A DNA stretch of 64,000 nt from Sphaerimonospora sp050942215 (GCF_050942215.1 NZ_CP192056.1:4588001-4652000); one strand, 5' to 3'; counted from the stretch's first letter, positions 25,726 through 34,320 are shown. The notes: generated by a model from the letters alone, not told the origin. A program made the numbers and translations.

Positions 25726-27063
25726 GTGAAGATCGCGAGAATCGCGGCCGTGACCACCACGACCGCTGCGCTGGCTCTTGGACTCGCCGCCTGCGGCAGC
25801 GGCGACGACTCCGCCGCTTCCACGCCATCAGCCGCCGCGTCCGATGCGGGCGACGGTCCGCGGTTCGCCGGCCAGTCCCTGAGGGTCTGGCGTCTCGGCG
25901 CCCCCACCGAGAACGACGACAAGTACATGAACGACCTGAACGCCAAGTTCAAGGAGCAGACGGGCGCCGACGTCAGACTCGAGTGGATCCCCTGGCCCGA
26001 CGCGCAGTCGAAGTGGTCGACCGCGCTGGCCAGTGGCGACGGCCCCGACGTCACGGAGTTCGGCAACGACCAGGTCGCCGCGTGGGTGGAGCAGGGCGCG
26101 CTGGCCGACATCACCGACGTGGTGAAGAACGACGCCGAGCTCCAGCAGATCCCGCAGAACCTGTGGAGCTACGAGACGATCGACGGCAAGATCTACGCGG
26201 CGCCGTGGGGCGGCGGCACCCGGGCCGTCCTCTACCGCAAGGACTGGTTCGACAAGCTCGGCATCGAGATCCCCAAGACCTGGGACGAACTCGTCACCGC
26301 GGCCAAGACGATCGTGGAGAAGCAGGGCAAGGACGTCGACGCCTTCGCCTTCAACGGCGGTTCCGACGCGAACATGTCGCTGTCGCCGTTCATCTGGTCG
26401 GCGGGCGGCGACTTCGCGAAGTTCGAGGGCGGCAAGTGGGTCGGCCGGCTCACCGAGCCCGCCTTCAAGGAGGGCTTCCAGTTCTACACCGGCCTGGTGA
26501 CGGAGCACGGAGTCTCCGGGAAGGGCCGTCTGACGCAGAACTCCGTCGACATCGCCCAGCGGTTCGCCGCCGGCAAGGTCGGCATGTACGTCACCGGCGG
26601 CTGGGACATCAACGCCATCAAGGAGCAGAGCAAGGGCAAGATCGACGAGTCGAAGATGGCCTTCTTCTCGATCCCGGCCAAGGACGGCAGCGGCCCGGCC
26701 CCGGCCTTCCAGGGCGGCAACGACATCGCGGTCTGGAACGACGCCAAGAACAAGGAGCTCGCCACGCTGTACGTGAAGCTCGCCGCGGGCAAGGAGTTCG
26801 GCGTCCGGTACGCCACGAACGGCGGCCTGCTCCCGCTCTACCCCGAGGCGCTGGACCAGCTGGCCCAGGACCCGGCGCAGAAGCCGTTCGCGGACACGTT
26901 CAAGGTCGCCAAGGGCTTCCCCGCCTCCCCCAACTGGGCCGAGGCCAACGACACCAAGGCGGTGCTGCAGAACGCGGCCCGTAGCGTGATCGAGGGTAAG
27001 AAGACCGTGGACGAGGCCCTGGCGGACGCGAACACCGAGCTCGAGTCCATCCTCAACCAGTAA
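25726..27063 (+). CDS. ABC importer solute-binding lipoprotein (amino-sugar locus)
   Basis: This 445-residue sugar-binding lipoprotein has a signal peptide ending in the lipobox LAAC (Cys near residue 21, LGLAACGSGDDS). The mature fold starts LRVWRLGAPTENDDK and contains PDVTEFGNDQ and IPKTWDELV. I chose the GTG at 25726 because it starts directly before the signal peptide and has AGGGAG upstream; the open frame extends 23 codons further. It is the first gene of a four-gene plus-strand operon with two permeases and NagZ, five bases before the first permease, so chitobiose or muropeptide-type amino-sugar uptake is likely but inferred. Confidence 0.92.
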   Translation: MKIARIAAVTTTTAALALGLAACGSGDDSAASTPSAAASDAGDGPRFAGQSLRVWRLGAPTENDDKYMNDLNAKFKEQTGADVRLEWIPWPDAQSKWSTALASGDGPDVTEFGNDQVAAWVEQGALADITDVVKNDAELQQIPQNLWSYETIDGKIYAAPWGGGTRAVLYRKDWFDKLGIEIPKTWDELVTAAKTIVEKQGKDVDAFAFNGGSDANMSLSPFIWSAGGDFAKFEGGKWVGRLTEPAFKEGFQFYTGLVTEHGVSGKGRLTQNSVDIAQRFAAGKVGMYVTGGWDINAIKEQSKGKIDESKMAFFSIPAKDGSGPAPAFQGGNDIAVWNDAKNKELATLYVKLAAGKEFGVRYATNGGLLPLYPEALDQLAQDPAQKPFADTFKVAKGFPASPNWAEANDTKAVLQNAARSVIEGKKTVDEALADANTELESILNQ

Positions 27064-27068
27064 CGATC

Positions 27069-28079
27069 ATGGCCCAAACGTCAACGACCGTCCGGGGCGG
27101 AGGAAGCACCTCCGCCCCGTCGCGGCGCGGACAGGCGTCGCGCGGGTCGGGCATGCCCTCGTGGCTGGTTCCGTACGCCCTCCTCGCTCCCGGCCTCCTG
27201 GTCATCGCGGCGCTGCTGCTGTATCCGCTGTACCAGATGGTCGACATGTCCTTCCACGACGTGCGGCTGAAGAACCTCCGGGCGATCAACCCGGTCCCCC
27301 CGGAGTTCGTCGGGCTCGAGAACTACACGAAGATCTTCGAATCCGACCTCTTCTGGCCTTCGCTGCGCAACACCCTCCTGTTCGCCGTCGCGGCGGTCAC
27401 CCTGACCATCGTGCTCGGAACGCTCGTCGGCCTGCTGCTGCACCGGCTCGGTTCGAAGATGTCGATGTTCGTCATCGTCGGCGTCATGGCCGCCTGGGCC
27501 ACCCCGCCGCCCGCCCAGGCGATCATCTGGAAGTGGCTGTTCGACTCCGACGCGGGCATCGCCAACTGGGCGCTGAACCTGCTGCCCGACCGGCTGTCGA
27601 ACCTGGTCTTCGGCCGGGCCGACTGGAGCGGCCAGCCCTGGCTGAACGAGCCGTTCACCATCTATCTGGTCCTGACCGTCGCGGTGGTGTGGGCGTCGTT
27701 CCCGTTCATCGCGGTGTCGATCCTCGCGGGGCTCAAGAGCATCCCCCACGAGCTCTACGAGGCGGCCGAGATGGACGGCTCCGGGCCGATCACGACGTTC
27801 ATGAGAATCACCCTGCCGATGCTCAAGCCGGTCTACGCGGTCCTGATCGTGCTGTCGATCATCTGGGACTTCAAGGTCTTCACCCAGCTTTATCTCCTCG
27901 CCGGCGGAACCGCCAACCGCGAGGCCTTCAACCTCTCGCTGTGGAGCTACGCCGAGGCGTTCGGCGGGAGCCCGAAGATGGGCCTGGGCGCGGCCGTCGC
28001 CGTGGTGCTGACCATCATCCTGCTGATCATCACGTTCGTGTACGTCCGGCAGATCGTGAAGACGGAGGACGTGCGATGA
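27069..28079 (+). CDS. ABC importer permease, MalF type (amino-sugar locus)
   Basis: This 336-residue permease has a 30-residue basic N-terminus and about six membrane helices, beginning at WLVPYALLAPGLLVIAALLL. The EAA loop EAAEMDGSGPITTFM is near 235-250. The gene starts five bases after the binding-protein stop and its TGA overlaps the ATG of the next permease (ATGA), so translation is coupled. As in the galactan locus, no ATPase is encoded nearby. Confidence 0.93.
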   Translation: MAQTSTTVRGGGSTSAPSRRGQASRGSGMPSWLVPYALLAPGLLVIAALLLYPLYQMVDMSFHDVRLKNLRAINPVPPEFVGLENYTKIFESDLFWPSLRNTLLFAVAAVTLTIVLGTLVGLLLHRLGSKMSMFVIVGVMAAWATPPPAQAIIWKWLFDSDAGIANWALNLLPDRLSNLVFGRADWSGQPWLNEPFTIYLVLTVAVVWASFPFIAVSILAGLKSIPHELYEAAEMDGSGPITTFMRITLPMLKPVYAVLIVLSIIWDFKVFTQLYLLAGGTANREAFNLSLWSYAEAFGGSPKMGLGAAVAVVLTIILLIITFVYVRQIVKTEDVR

Positions 28080-28927
28080 ACCCGCTCGTTCGTAAGAAAC
28101 TCGGGAAGTTCGCGCTCAACGGCGCCGGGATCGCCGTGTTCCTCTTCGCGGTCTTCCCGGTCTACTGGATGGTCAGCACGGCCTTCAAACCGAACGACCA
28201 GATCTTCACCACGGACTTCATCCCGTTCCCGAGCCCGCCCTCGCTCGATCATGTCGAGCGGGTCTTCACCAAGGGCGTCGCCGGGCACCCGATCTGGCAG
28301 TTCCTCTTCAACAGCGCGGTCGTGGCGCTCTCCACCGTGCTGATCGGCGCGGTGTTCGCGCTGCTCGCCGCCACGGCGGTGTCCAGGTTCCGCTTCCGCT
28401 TCCGCACCTCGTTCCTGATCCTGCTGTTGATCGTCCAGATGGTGCCGGCCGAGGCGCTGCTGATCCCGCTGTTCGTGATGGCCAGACGACTCGGCCTGGC
28501 CGACCAGCTGCTCGGCCTGGTCGTGCTCAACGTCGGCCTGACGCTGCCGTTCTCGATCTGGATGCTGCGCACGTTCGTCGCCGCGGTGCCCAAGGAGCTG
28601 GAGGAGGCGGCGTGGATCGACGGCGCCAGCCGCTTCAGCACCTTCTGGCGGGTGCTGTTCCCGCTGGTCGCCCCCGGTCTGGTGGCCACCAGCATCTTCG
28701 CTTTCATCACCACGTGGAACGAGTTCGTCATCGCCCTGACCCTGATCGGCGATCAGGGCAAATACACCATGCCGATCGCCCTCAAGTTCTTCGTGGGACA
28801 GCGGTCGACCGACTGGGGCGCCATCATGGCGGCCTCCACTCTGATGACGATCCCGGTCCTCATCTTCTTTCTCCTGGTCCAGCGGCGGATGGTCTCCGGC
28901 CTCGTCGCGGGCGCCGTCAAGGGTTAA
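28076..28927 (+). CDS. ABC importer permease, MalG type (amino-sugar locus)
   Basis: This 283-residue partner permease shows IAVFLFAVFPVYWMVSTAFKP at the N-terminus, the usual MalG start, and the EAA loop EAAWIDGASRFSTF. The ending VSGLVAGAVKG is typical of the family. It overlaps the preceding permease by four bases and is followed after 105 bases by nagZ, with a 9-bp stem-loop between. Confidence 0.93.
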   Translation: MNPLVRKKLGKFALNGAGIAVFLFAVFPVYWMVSTAFKPNDQIFTTDFIPFPSPPSLDHVERVFTKGVAGHPIWQFLFNSAVVALSTVLIGAVFALLAATAVSRFRFRFRTSFLILLLIVQMVPAEALLIPLFVMARRLGLADQLLGLVVLNVGLTLPFSIWMLRTFVAAVPKELEEAAWIDGASRFSTFWRVLFPLVAPGLVATSIFAFITTWNEFVIALTLIGDQGKYTMPIALKFFVGQRSTDWGAIMAASTLMTIPVLIFFLLVQRRMVSGLVAGAVKG

Positions 28928-28945
28928 CCCCGCCGGCGCACGGTC

Positions 28946-28976
28946 ACGGCTACCGCCTCACGAGGGAGGTAGCCGT
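28946..28976 (+). terminator. Stem-loop between permease and nagZ
   Basis: ACGGCTACC (28946-28954) pairs with GGTAGCCGT (28968-28976) around a 13-base loop. It may reduce read-through from the importer genes into nagZ or protect the importer mRNA. No T-tract follows, so termination is uncertain. Confidence 0.45.
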
Positions 28977-29032
28977 ACTGGACCGTGCCCGCGAGCCGTA
29001 CCCATAACTTGTCACCAAAGGAATCGAGACGT

Positions 29033-30487
29033 ATGTCTGACTTGTGCGCGAGCACCGGGGATCGGGGGCTGCGTCGTCTCGCGGCCGGCACGCTGCTCGT
29101 CTCCTTCCAGGGTGCGCAGGCCCCCGACTGGGTGCTGCGCGGCCTGGAGGACGGCTTGGGCGGCGTGACCCTCTTCGGCTTCAACGTGAGCGACCCCGAG
29201 CAGGTCGCCTCCCTCACCACCCGGCTGAGCGCTTCCGGAAACCCCGTGATCTCGCTGGACGAGGAGGGCGGCGACGTCACCCGGCTCGCCTACCACACCG
29301 GCAGCCCCTATCCGGGGAACGCGGCACTCGGGATCGTCGACGACGTGGAGCTGACCGAGCGGGTCTACCACTCCATCGGCTCCGACCTCGCCCGCTGCGG
29401 GGTGAACCTCGACATGGGACCGGTCGCCGACGTCAACACCGCCGAGGACAACCCGGTGATCGGCACCCGATCCTTCGGCTCCTCGCCCGGCCTCGTCGCG
29501 CGGCACACGGTCGCCGCCGTACGCGGCCTGCAGTCCCTGGGGATCGCCGCGTGCGTCAAGCACTTCCCCGGGCACGGCGCCACCACCCAGGACTCGCACC
29601 TGGAGATCCCGCTCGTGACGGCGTCCCGCGAGCTCCTGTGGGAGCGCGAGCTGATCCCGTTCCAGGCGGCCGTCGCCGCCGGCACCAAGTCGATCATGAC
29701 GGCGCACGTGTCGATCCCCGATCTCACGGGCGACCTTCCCGCCACGCTCAGCGGGGAGGCGCTGACCACCCTGCTGCGGGGGGAGATGGGCTACGACGGC
29801 GTGGTGATCTCCGACGCCCTCGACATGCACGCCATCACCAAGGGCGTCGGCCTGCTCGGCGGCGCCGTGCTCTCCCTGGCGGCCGGATCGGACCTGCTGT
29901 GTCTGGGACCGCTGCCCACGGCCGGGCAGATCGAGCACCTGGTGAACGGGATCGCCCAAGCGGTCGCCGGCGGCAGGCTGGCCGCGGCCCGTCTGGAGGA
30001 GGCGGCCGAGCGGGTCGACCGGCTGCGGGAGTGGTTCGCCGCTCCCCGCCCGGCCCCCGTACGCAGCGACGACGTCGGCCTGGACGCCGCACGCCGCGCG
30101 GTCACGCTGTCCGGCTCGGTGACGCCGCTGACCGATCCGTTCGTGATCGAGGTCGACACCCCGCCGACCATCGCCGTGGGCGACGTCCCGTGGGGGATCG
30201 CGCCATGGCTGCCCGACGCGGAGACCGTCCGGGTCACACTCGACGACGCCGACGCCCGCACGCTGCTCGGCCGGGCCGACGGCCGTTCACTGATCATCGT
30301 GGTCAAGGACGCCCACCGGTACTCGCGAACCAGGAGCCTGGTCTCCGCGCTGCTCGCCGTCCGGCCGGACTCGACCGTGGTGGAGATGGGCCTGCCCATC
30401 TGGCGGCCCGGCGCCGCCGCCTACATCGCGACGTACGGCGCTGCCCGGGCCAACGCCCAGGCCGCCGCGGAACTCCTGACCCACTGA
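29033..30487 (+). CDS. nagZ: Beta-N-acetylglucosaminidase, GH3 NagZ type
   Basis: This 484-residue cytoplasmic enzyme should remove N-acetylglucosamine from chitooligosaccharides or muropeptides. The NagZ signature is complete: KHFPGHG at 176-182 followed by the catalytic dyad D187-S-H189, and the probable nucleophile D261 in VVISDALDM. Additional family markers are ISLDEEGGDVTRL and the VADVN region near 131-135. Beyond about 345 there is a C-terminal extra domain of 140 residues, shorter than the second domain of two-domain GH3 enzymes. The ATG at 29033 has AAAGGAATCGAG upstream. It lacks a signal peptide and belongs with the importer before it. Confidence 0.9.
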   Translation: MSDLCASTGDRGLRRLAAGTLLVSFQGAQAPDWVLRGLEDGLGGVTLFGFNVSDPEQVASLTTRLSASGNPVISLDEEGGDVTRLAYHTGSPYPGNAALGIVDDVELTERVYHSIGSDLARCGVNLDMGPVADVNTAEDNPVIGTRSFGSSPGLVARHTVAAVRGLQSLGIAACVKHFPGHGATTQDSHLEIPLVTASRELLWERELIPFQAAVAAGTKSIMTAHVSIPDLTGDLPATLSGEALTTLLRGEMGYDGVVISDALDMHAITKGVGLLGGAVLSLAAGSDLLCLGPLPTAGQIEHLVNGIAQAVAGGRLAAARLEEAAERVDRLREWFAAPRPAPVRSDDVGLDAARRAVTLSGSVTPLTDPFVIEVDTPPTIAVGDVPWGIAPWLPDAETVRVTLDDADARTLLGRADGRSLIIVVKDAHRYSRTRSLVSALLAVRPDSTVVEMGLPIWRPGAAAYIATYGAARANAQAAAELLTH

Positions 30488-30509
30488 GCCCCCCACCCCC
30501 CACCCCCCA

Positions 30510-30758
30510 CCGTGATCTTGCAGTTCCTCGCAGACCCATGCCTTGAGCAGGCGCTTCTCCCTCCGTGATCTTGCAGTTCCTCGCAGACCCATGCGCCGAC
30601 CAGGACGTACAGCCTTGGTGATCTTGCATGTGACCGCCAACTGCAAGATCACGAGGGTTGTCGTCGCAGCTCAGGAGGCTCGGCTGCGAGGTTCTGCAAG
30701 ATCACGGAATGAATTCATGCAGGTCAGGATGGCACGCTGCGAGAATTCGCAAGATCAC
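30510..30758. repeat. Cluster of direct and inverted GTGATCTTGCA repeats
   Basis: The 295-base gap between nagZ and the second ROK gene holds no gene. A 32-base unit beginning CCGTGATCTTGCAG occurs twice exactly (30510-30541 and 30563-30594, period 53). The 11-base core GTGATCTTGCA is at 30618-30628 and, inverted, at 30642-30652, making an 11-bp hairpin with a 13-base loop. Further inverted copies lie at 30695-30705 and 30749-30758, with similar flanks (CCTCGCAG or TCTCGCAG). That is six cores, three in each orientation. Confidence 0.85.
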
Positions 30759-30782
30759 GGGGGGGGGAGGAGGGGAGGGGGG

Positions 30783-31967
30783 TCAGGCGGAGGAGGCGAA
30801 GATCTCCTCACGGGTACGTTCCAGTGCGGCGAGGACGGCACCGCGCAGCACGGGCCTGCCGGTCACCTCGCTGGTGACGACCTCGGGCCTGATGGGGCAG
30901 ATCCTGGCCACCGCGTCCTCCACCCGGGAGGTCAGCTCCGTTCCCCCGGCCCGGCCCACCTCTCCGGCCAGCACGACCAGGCTGGGATCGAGCACCACGC
31001 ACACCGACGCCACCCCGAGCGCGAGGCGTGAGGCGATCTCGTCCAGCAGCCGCTCGCCCCTGGGCCCGGCCGCGACCGCCTCCGTCACACAGTCGGCCGC
31101 CGTCGCCCCGGTGAAGCCGTACGTCCCGGCGAGCTCGGTCACGGCCTCGGAGCTGACGAGCGACTGGAGACCGCCGGCGAGCGACGGCGGCCGGCCCGGT
31201 GTGGCCTTCACATCCGCGGCCAGCGGAACGCCGGGCACCGGCAGATAGCCGATCTCTCCCGCGCTCCCCGACCTGCCGCGGTGCAGTCGCCCCCCGAGCA
31301 TGACGGCCAGGCCGATGCCGCGGCCCACCCACACGAGCACGAAGTCGTCCACCCGCTGGGCGGCCCCCTGCACCCGCTCGGCGATCGCCACGAGGTTGAC
31401 GTCGTTCTCGATGGTCACGTCGCGGCGCAGATCCCTGGCCAGTGCTTCATGAATGCCCTCGTGCCAGTGCGGCAGGTCGAACGAGAACCGTACGTCTCCG
31501 GTGCGCGGATCGACCACGCCCGGCGTGCCGATCACGACGCCGCGCAGCTTCGACAGGGCGACCCGGCCGGAGCGGCACGCCTTCACCACCGCGTTGTGGA
31601 CGATCGACACCGGATCGTCATGGCCCTGCGGGGAGGCCGTCACCTCCGCCACGACATCCCCCTTGACGTCGGCCACCGCCGCGGTGACCGAGTCCGGGCC
31701 CACGTCGAGACCGGCGACGTAGGCGTACGAGGGGACCACGCCGTAGAGCGCGGCGTTCGGCCCGCGGTTGCCGGCCTGCTCCCCCACGACCTCCACGAGC
31801 CCGCGCTCCTCCAGCCGCGCCAGCGTCTGGGAGGCCGTGACCTTCGAAAGGCCGGTCAGCTGGCCGATCTGACCGCGGGTGAGGGGCCCCGACGCCATCA
31901 GCAGTTCCAGGGCGGCCCTGTCGTTGATCTCCCGGAGCAACCTGGGCACGCCAGGACGTCGCTCCAT
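30783..31967 (-). CDS. ROK family repressor of the amino-sugar locus (copy 2)
   Basis: This 394-residue paralogue of the ROK protein at 24335-25510 shares the start ERRPGVPRLLREINDRAALE and the end REEIF. Its helix-turn-helix is GPLTRGQIGQLTGLSKVTASQ and its sugar-domain marker is VTIENDVNLVAIAE. The zinc motif is missing here too (SAGEIGYLPVPG). I chose the ATG at 31967, with GCAGGAGC upstream, over a longer frame. Its own upstream region carries a different sequence element, a 16-base direct repeat, suggesting that the two paralogues have diverged in DNA target. Confidence 0.92.
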   Translation of the reverse strand: MERRPGVPRLLREINDRAALELLMASGPLTRGQIGQLTGLSKVTASQTLARLEERGLVEVVGEQAGNRGPNAALYGVVPSYAYVAGLDVGPDSVTAAVADVKGDVVAEVTASPQGHDDPVSIVHNAVVKACRSGRVALSKLRGVVIGTPGVVDPRTGDVRFSFDLPHWHEGIHEALARDLRRDVTIENDVNLVAIAERVQGAAQRVDDFVLVWVGRGIGLAVMLGGRLHRGRSGSAGEIGYLPVPGVPLAADVKATPGRPPSLAGGLQSLVSSEAVTELAGTYGFTGATAADCVTEAVAAGPRGERLLDEIASRLALGVASVCVVLDPSLVVLAGEVGRAGGTELTSRVEDAVARICPIRPEVVTSEVTGRPVLRGAVLAALERTREEIFASSA

Positions 31968-32304
31968 GCTCCTGCTTTCGATGCTCGGTCCCGCCACGCC
32001 GTCACACTCTGCCCGTTTAATCGCCAACAAAGGTTCTCTTAATCGCCAACAAAGCTTCCTGAAAGCTTACCGACCCCCCGGCCGGAAGGAGCGCCGTCAG
32101 CCCGGTGAAGCGCGCCGGCCGCGTGCTCCCCGGGCCGGGACCGCGGGCGGTCGAGCCCCGCGCGCCGGGCCTCCGTTCTCCGGCCGTCCCCGGTCGTCGT
32201 ACGGCTCCGCCTCGGCCGACCGGCGGACCACAACGGTCCCTCACCAGGGCGATGAGGTGAGGCCGCCGTCCAATGGACGTCTACCAGGCGGGATAATCGA
32301 CCAC
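31968..32304. other. Spacer between the second ROK gene and the Rrf2 gene
   Basis: This 337-base divergent spacer contains no gene I can support. It holds the direct repeat at 32017-32054 and an AT-richer patch ending in AAAGCTTCCTGAAAGCTT (from 32051), where the ROK promoter probably lies. The remainder toward the Rrf2 ATG is plain GC-rich sequence. Confidence 0.5.
32017..32054. promoter_or_regulatory. Direct-repeat operator candidate for ROK copy 2
   Basis: TTAATCGCCAACAAAG occurs exactly twice, at 32017-32032 and 32039-32054, a 22-base period or two helical turns. It lies 50 to 87 bases before the ROK ATG. The AACAAAG half resembles ROK-box halves, so an autoregulatory site is likely. Confidence 0.6.
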
Positions 32305-32769
32305 ATGCGACTTTCTGCCCGTGTCGACTACGCCCTCCGTGCCGCCGCCGAGCTCGCCGCCGCGGGCGAGGGGCCGACAACGGTCGGCGAGCTGGCCAAG
32401 GGACAGGACATGCCCCCCAAGTACCTGGAGAACATCCTGCTGCAGATGCGCCGGGCCGGTTTGGTGCGCGGCCAGCGTGGTCCCGAGGGGGGCTACGTCC
32501 TGGCCCGGCCGGCCGCTCAGATCTCCCTCGCCGACGTGATAAGAGCGGTGGACGGGCCGCTGGCCAACGTTCGGGGCGAGCGTCCGGAACACGTCGGATA
32601 CCAGGGCGCCGCCCAGGCGCTGCAGGAGGTGTGGATCGCGCTGCGCGCGAGCGAGCGGGCGATCCTGGAAGAGGTGACCCTGGAACACCTGGCCAAGGGC
32701 GACCTGCCCGCCCGGGTGACCGACCTCGCCTCCGACCCCGCGGCCTGGAACTCCAACCCGTCGGTCTGA
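32305..32769 (+). CDS. Rrf2 family regulator without iron-sulfur cysteines
   Basis: This 154-residue winged-helix protein has the standard Rrf2 start MRLSARVDYALRAAAELAA and the helix-turn-helix/wing MPPKYLENILLQMRRAGLVRGQRGPEGGYVLARP. The three cysteines that hold Fe-S clusters in IscR, NsrR and RsrR are all absent; the whole protein has no Cys. It must therefore sense something else or act by other means. Its stop is 13 bases before the GTG of the nei2 gene, so the two are probably co-transcribed. Confidence 0.9.
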   Translation: MRLSARVDYALRAAAELAAAGEGPTTVGELAKGQDMPPKYLENILLQMRRAGLVRGQRGPEGGYVLARPAAQISLADVIRAVDGPLANVRGERPEHVGYQGAAQALQEVWIALRASERAILEEVTLEHLAKGDLPARVTDLASDPAAWNSNPSV

Positions 32770-32782
32770 GTGGCGCGCTGCC

Positions 32783-33583
32783 GTGCCGGAAGGCGATGCC
32801 GTATACCGGACCGCGAGGCGGCTCAGGGAGGCGCTCGACGGCCGGGTGCTGACCCGGTCTGACTTCCGGGTCCCCCGCCACGCGACCGCCGACCTGCGCG
32901 GCCGCGCCGTACTCACCACGATCTCCCGCGGCAAACACCTGCTGACGCGCGTGGCGGGCGGCCTGACCGTGCACACCCATCTGCGGATGGACGGAAGCTG
33001 GCGGGTCGCCCCGGCGGGACGCCCGCTGCCCGGCGGCGATGTCGTACGGCTCGTGCTGGCGAACGAGCTGTGGCAGGCCGCCGGGATCAGGCTCGGCGTC
33101 GTCGACCTCGTGGCCACGGACCATGAGGACCGGGTCGTCGGTCATCTCGGGCCCGACCTGCTCGGTCCGGACTGGGACGCCGCGCTGGCCGCGCGCAACC
33201 TGGGCGAGCGCCCCGGCCGCGGCATCGGGGAGGCACTGCTCGATCAGCGCAATCTGGCCGGGATCGGCACGATCTGGCGGGCCGAGACGCTGTTCGCCGC
33301 GCGTCTTTCGCCCTGGCGCGCGGTGGGGTCGATCTCACCGGACGAACTCGAGGCACTGGCCGGACTCGCCCACGCCCTCATGGACGCGAGCAGGGAAGCA
33401 CCGCGGCCGATCACGACGGGTGATCTCCGGCCGGGCAGGTCGATGTTCGTATACGGCAGAGCGGGCCGGCCATGCCGCCGATGCGGGGCCCCGATCCGCC
33501 GCGGCGAGACGCCGTCGGCCACCGGCCGAGGGGCCGAGCCGTACGAACGGCTGATCTTCTGGTGTCCCGTGTGCCAGGCGTAG
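32783..33583 (+). CDS. nei2: Fpg/Nei family DNA glycosylase (Nei2 type)
   Basis: This 266-residue base-excision enzyme removes oxidised pyrimidines and nicks the resulting site. After Met removal the catalytic Pro2-Glu3 are present (PEGDAVYRTARRL), as is the conserved Lys of the SRGKHLL loop. A C-terminal zinc finger CRRC...CPVC ends the protein. Family details (HLRMDGSW, LLDQRNLAGIGTIW) fit the actinobacterial Nei2/endonuclease VIII group. The GTG start lacks a clear ribosome site and lies 13 bases after the Rrf2 stop, so translation is probably coupled. In M. tuberculosis nei2 neighbours lhr; here about 17.7 kb of sugar genes lie between them. Confidence 0.92.
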   Translation: MPEGDAVYRTARRLREALDGRVLTRSDFRVPRHATADLRGRAVLTTISRGKHLLTRVAGGLTVHTHLRMDGSWRVAPAGRPLPGGDVVRLVLANELWQAAGIRLGVVDLVATDHEDRVVGHLGPDLLGPDWDAALAARNLGERPGRGIGEALLDQRNLAGIGTIWRAETLFAARLSPWRAVGSISPDELEALAGLAHALMDASREAPRPITTGDLRPGRSMFVYGRAGRPCRRCGAPIRRGETPSATGRGAEPYERLIFWCPVCQA

Positions 33584-33711
33584 GAACGCCGGACGAAGGA
33601 ACAGGAGCCGGGGCGACCGTGGTGCCCGGCGAACCCCAGACTCACCCGGGGACGCAGACCGGAACACGCCAGCCTGACGGCCGCGCCGTGCGGCGCGACG
33701 TGGCGCCCTGA

Positions 33712-34092
33712 TCAGGCGGCGACCATGTCCTTGACCTCCGGGCTGTACCCGCGGAAGTCCTCGTCGAACTCGCTGTCGGGGATGCCGGCGGGCACGGGCT
33801 CGGGCATCGGCAGGCGTTCGCGCTCCGGCACGTCGGCCAGAACCGGGGCGGCCTGCAGCTCGGCCAGCGCGAACTGGTCGGAGACCTCACGGAGCACCTG
33901 CGACAACGGCACGCCCAACGCGCCGCAGATCGAGGCGAGCAGCTCCGAGGATGCCTCCTTCTGGCCGCGTTCGACCTCGGAGAGGTAACCGAGCGAGACG
34001 CGCGCCAGCGTGGACACCTCGCGCAGCGTGCGATTCTGGCGCATCCGCAGCCTTCGCAGCACATCACCCAGCAGCTGACGCAGCAGGATCAT
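33712..34092 (-). CDS. clgR: ClgR-type helix-turn-helix activator of Clp protease genes
   Basis: This 126-residue XRE-family regulator matches ClgR, which activates clp, lon and related stress genes in actinobacteria and is itself degraded by ClpP. The helix-turn-helix spans about 8-67 (RMRQNRTLREVSTLARVSLGYLSEVERG). The C-terminus ends in the small residues VAA, consistent with a ClpP-recognised tail. The ATG at 34092 has GGGAGCGACAG upstream; the open frame runs further but through the promoter. It lies downstream of cinA and pgsA, the conserved position. A ClgR-box-like sequence is present at 34321-34338. Confidence 0.88.
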   Translation of the reverse strand: MILLRQLLGDVLRRLRMRQNRTLREVSTLARVSLGYLSEVERGQKEASSELLASICGALGVPLSQVLREVSDQFALAELQAAPVLADVPERERLPMPEPVPAGIPDSEFDEDFRGYSPEVKDMVAA

Positions 34093-34320
34093 CTGTCGCT
34101 CCCTCCCCGAGGGGGGCGCCTTCACGACGCCTCGCGCGGTGGGCTCATGTCGCCCCTTCTTCGAATGTCCTTCGTGCATGCTCCTCGCCGTCACCGTTGG
34201 TTCGCTCGGCCCTCTCGCCGGGCGCGTGCCTGACTTGCTCCTCGCCGATGGCTCACGGACCTCACTCACAGCTCCACCGTACCTGTAGAGAGCAACACCG
34301 CGGCAGACCGTGGTGAGCAT

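Noticed and set aside
17627..28927. Missing ATPase genes in the ABC importers considered as gene loss
   Set aside because: Actinomycete sugar importers commonly share one MsiK-type ATPase encoded elsewhere; none of the three importers here has its own.
30510..30758. Repeats considered as a CRISPR array
   Set aside because: Copies occur in both orientations, spacing is irregular, units vary, and there is no cas gene in the window.
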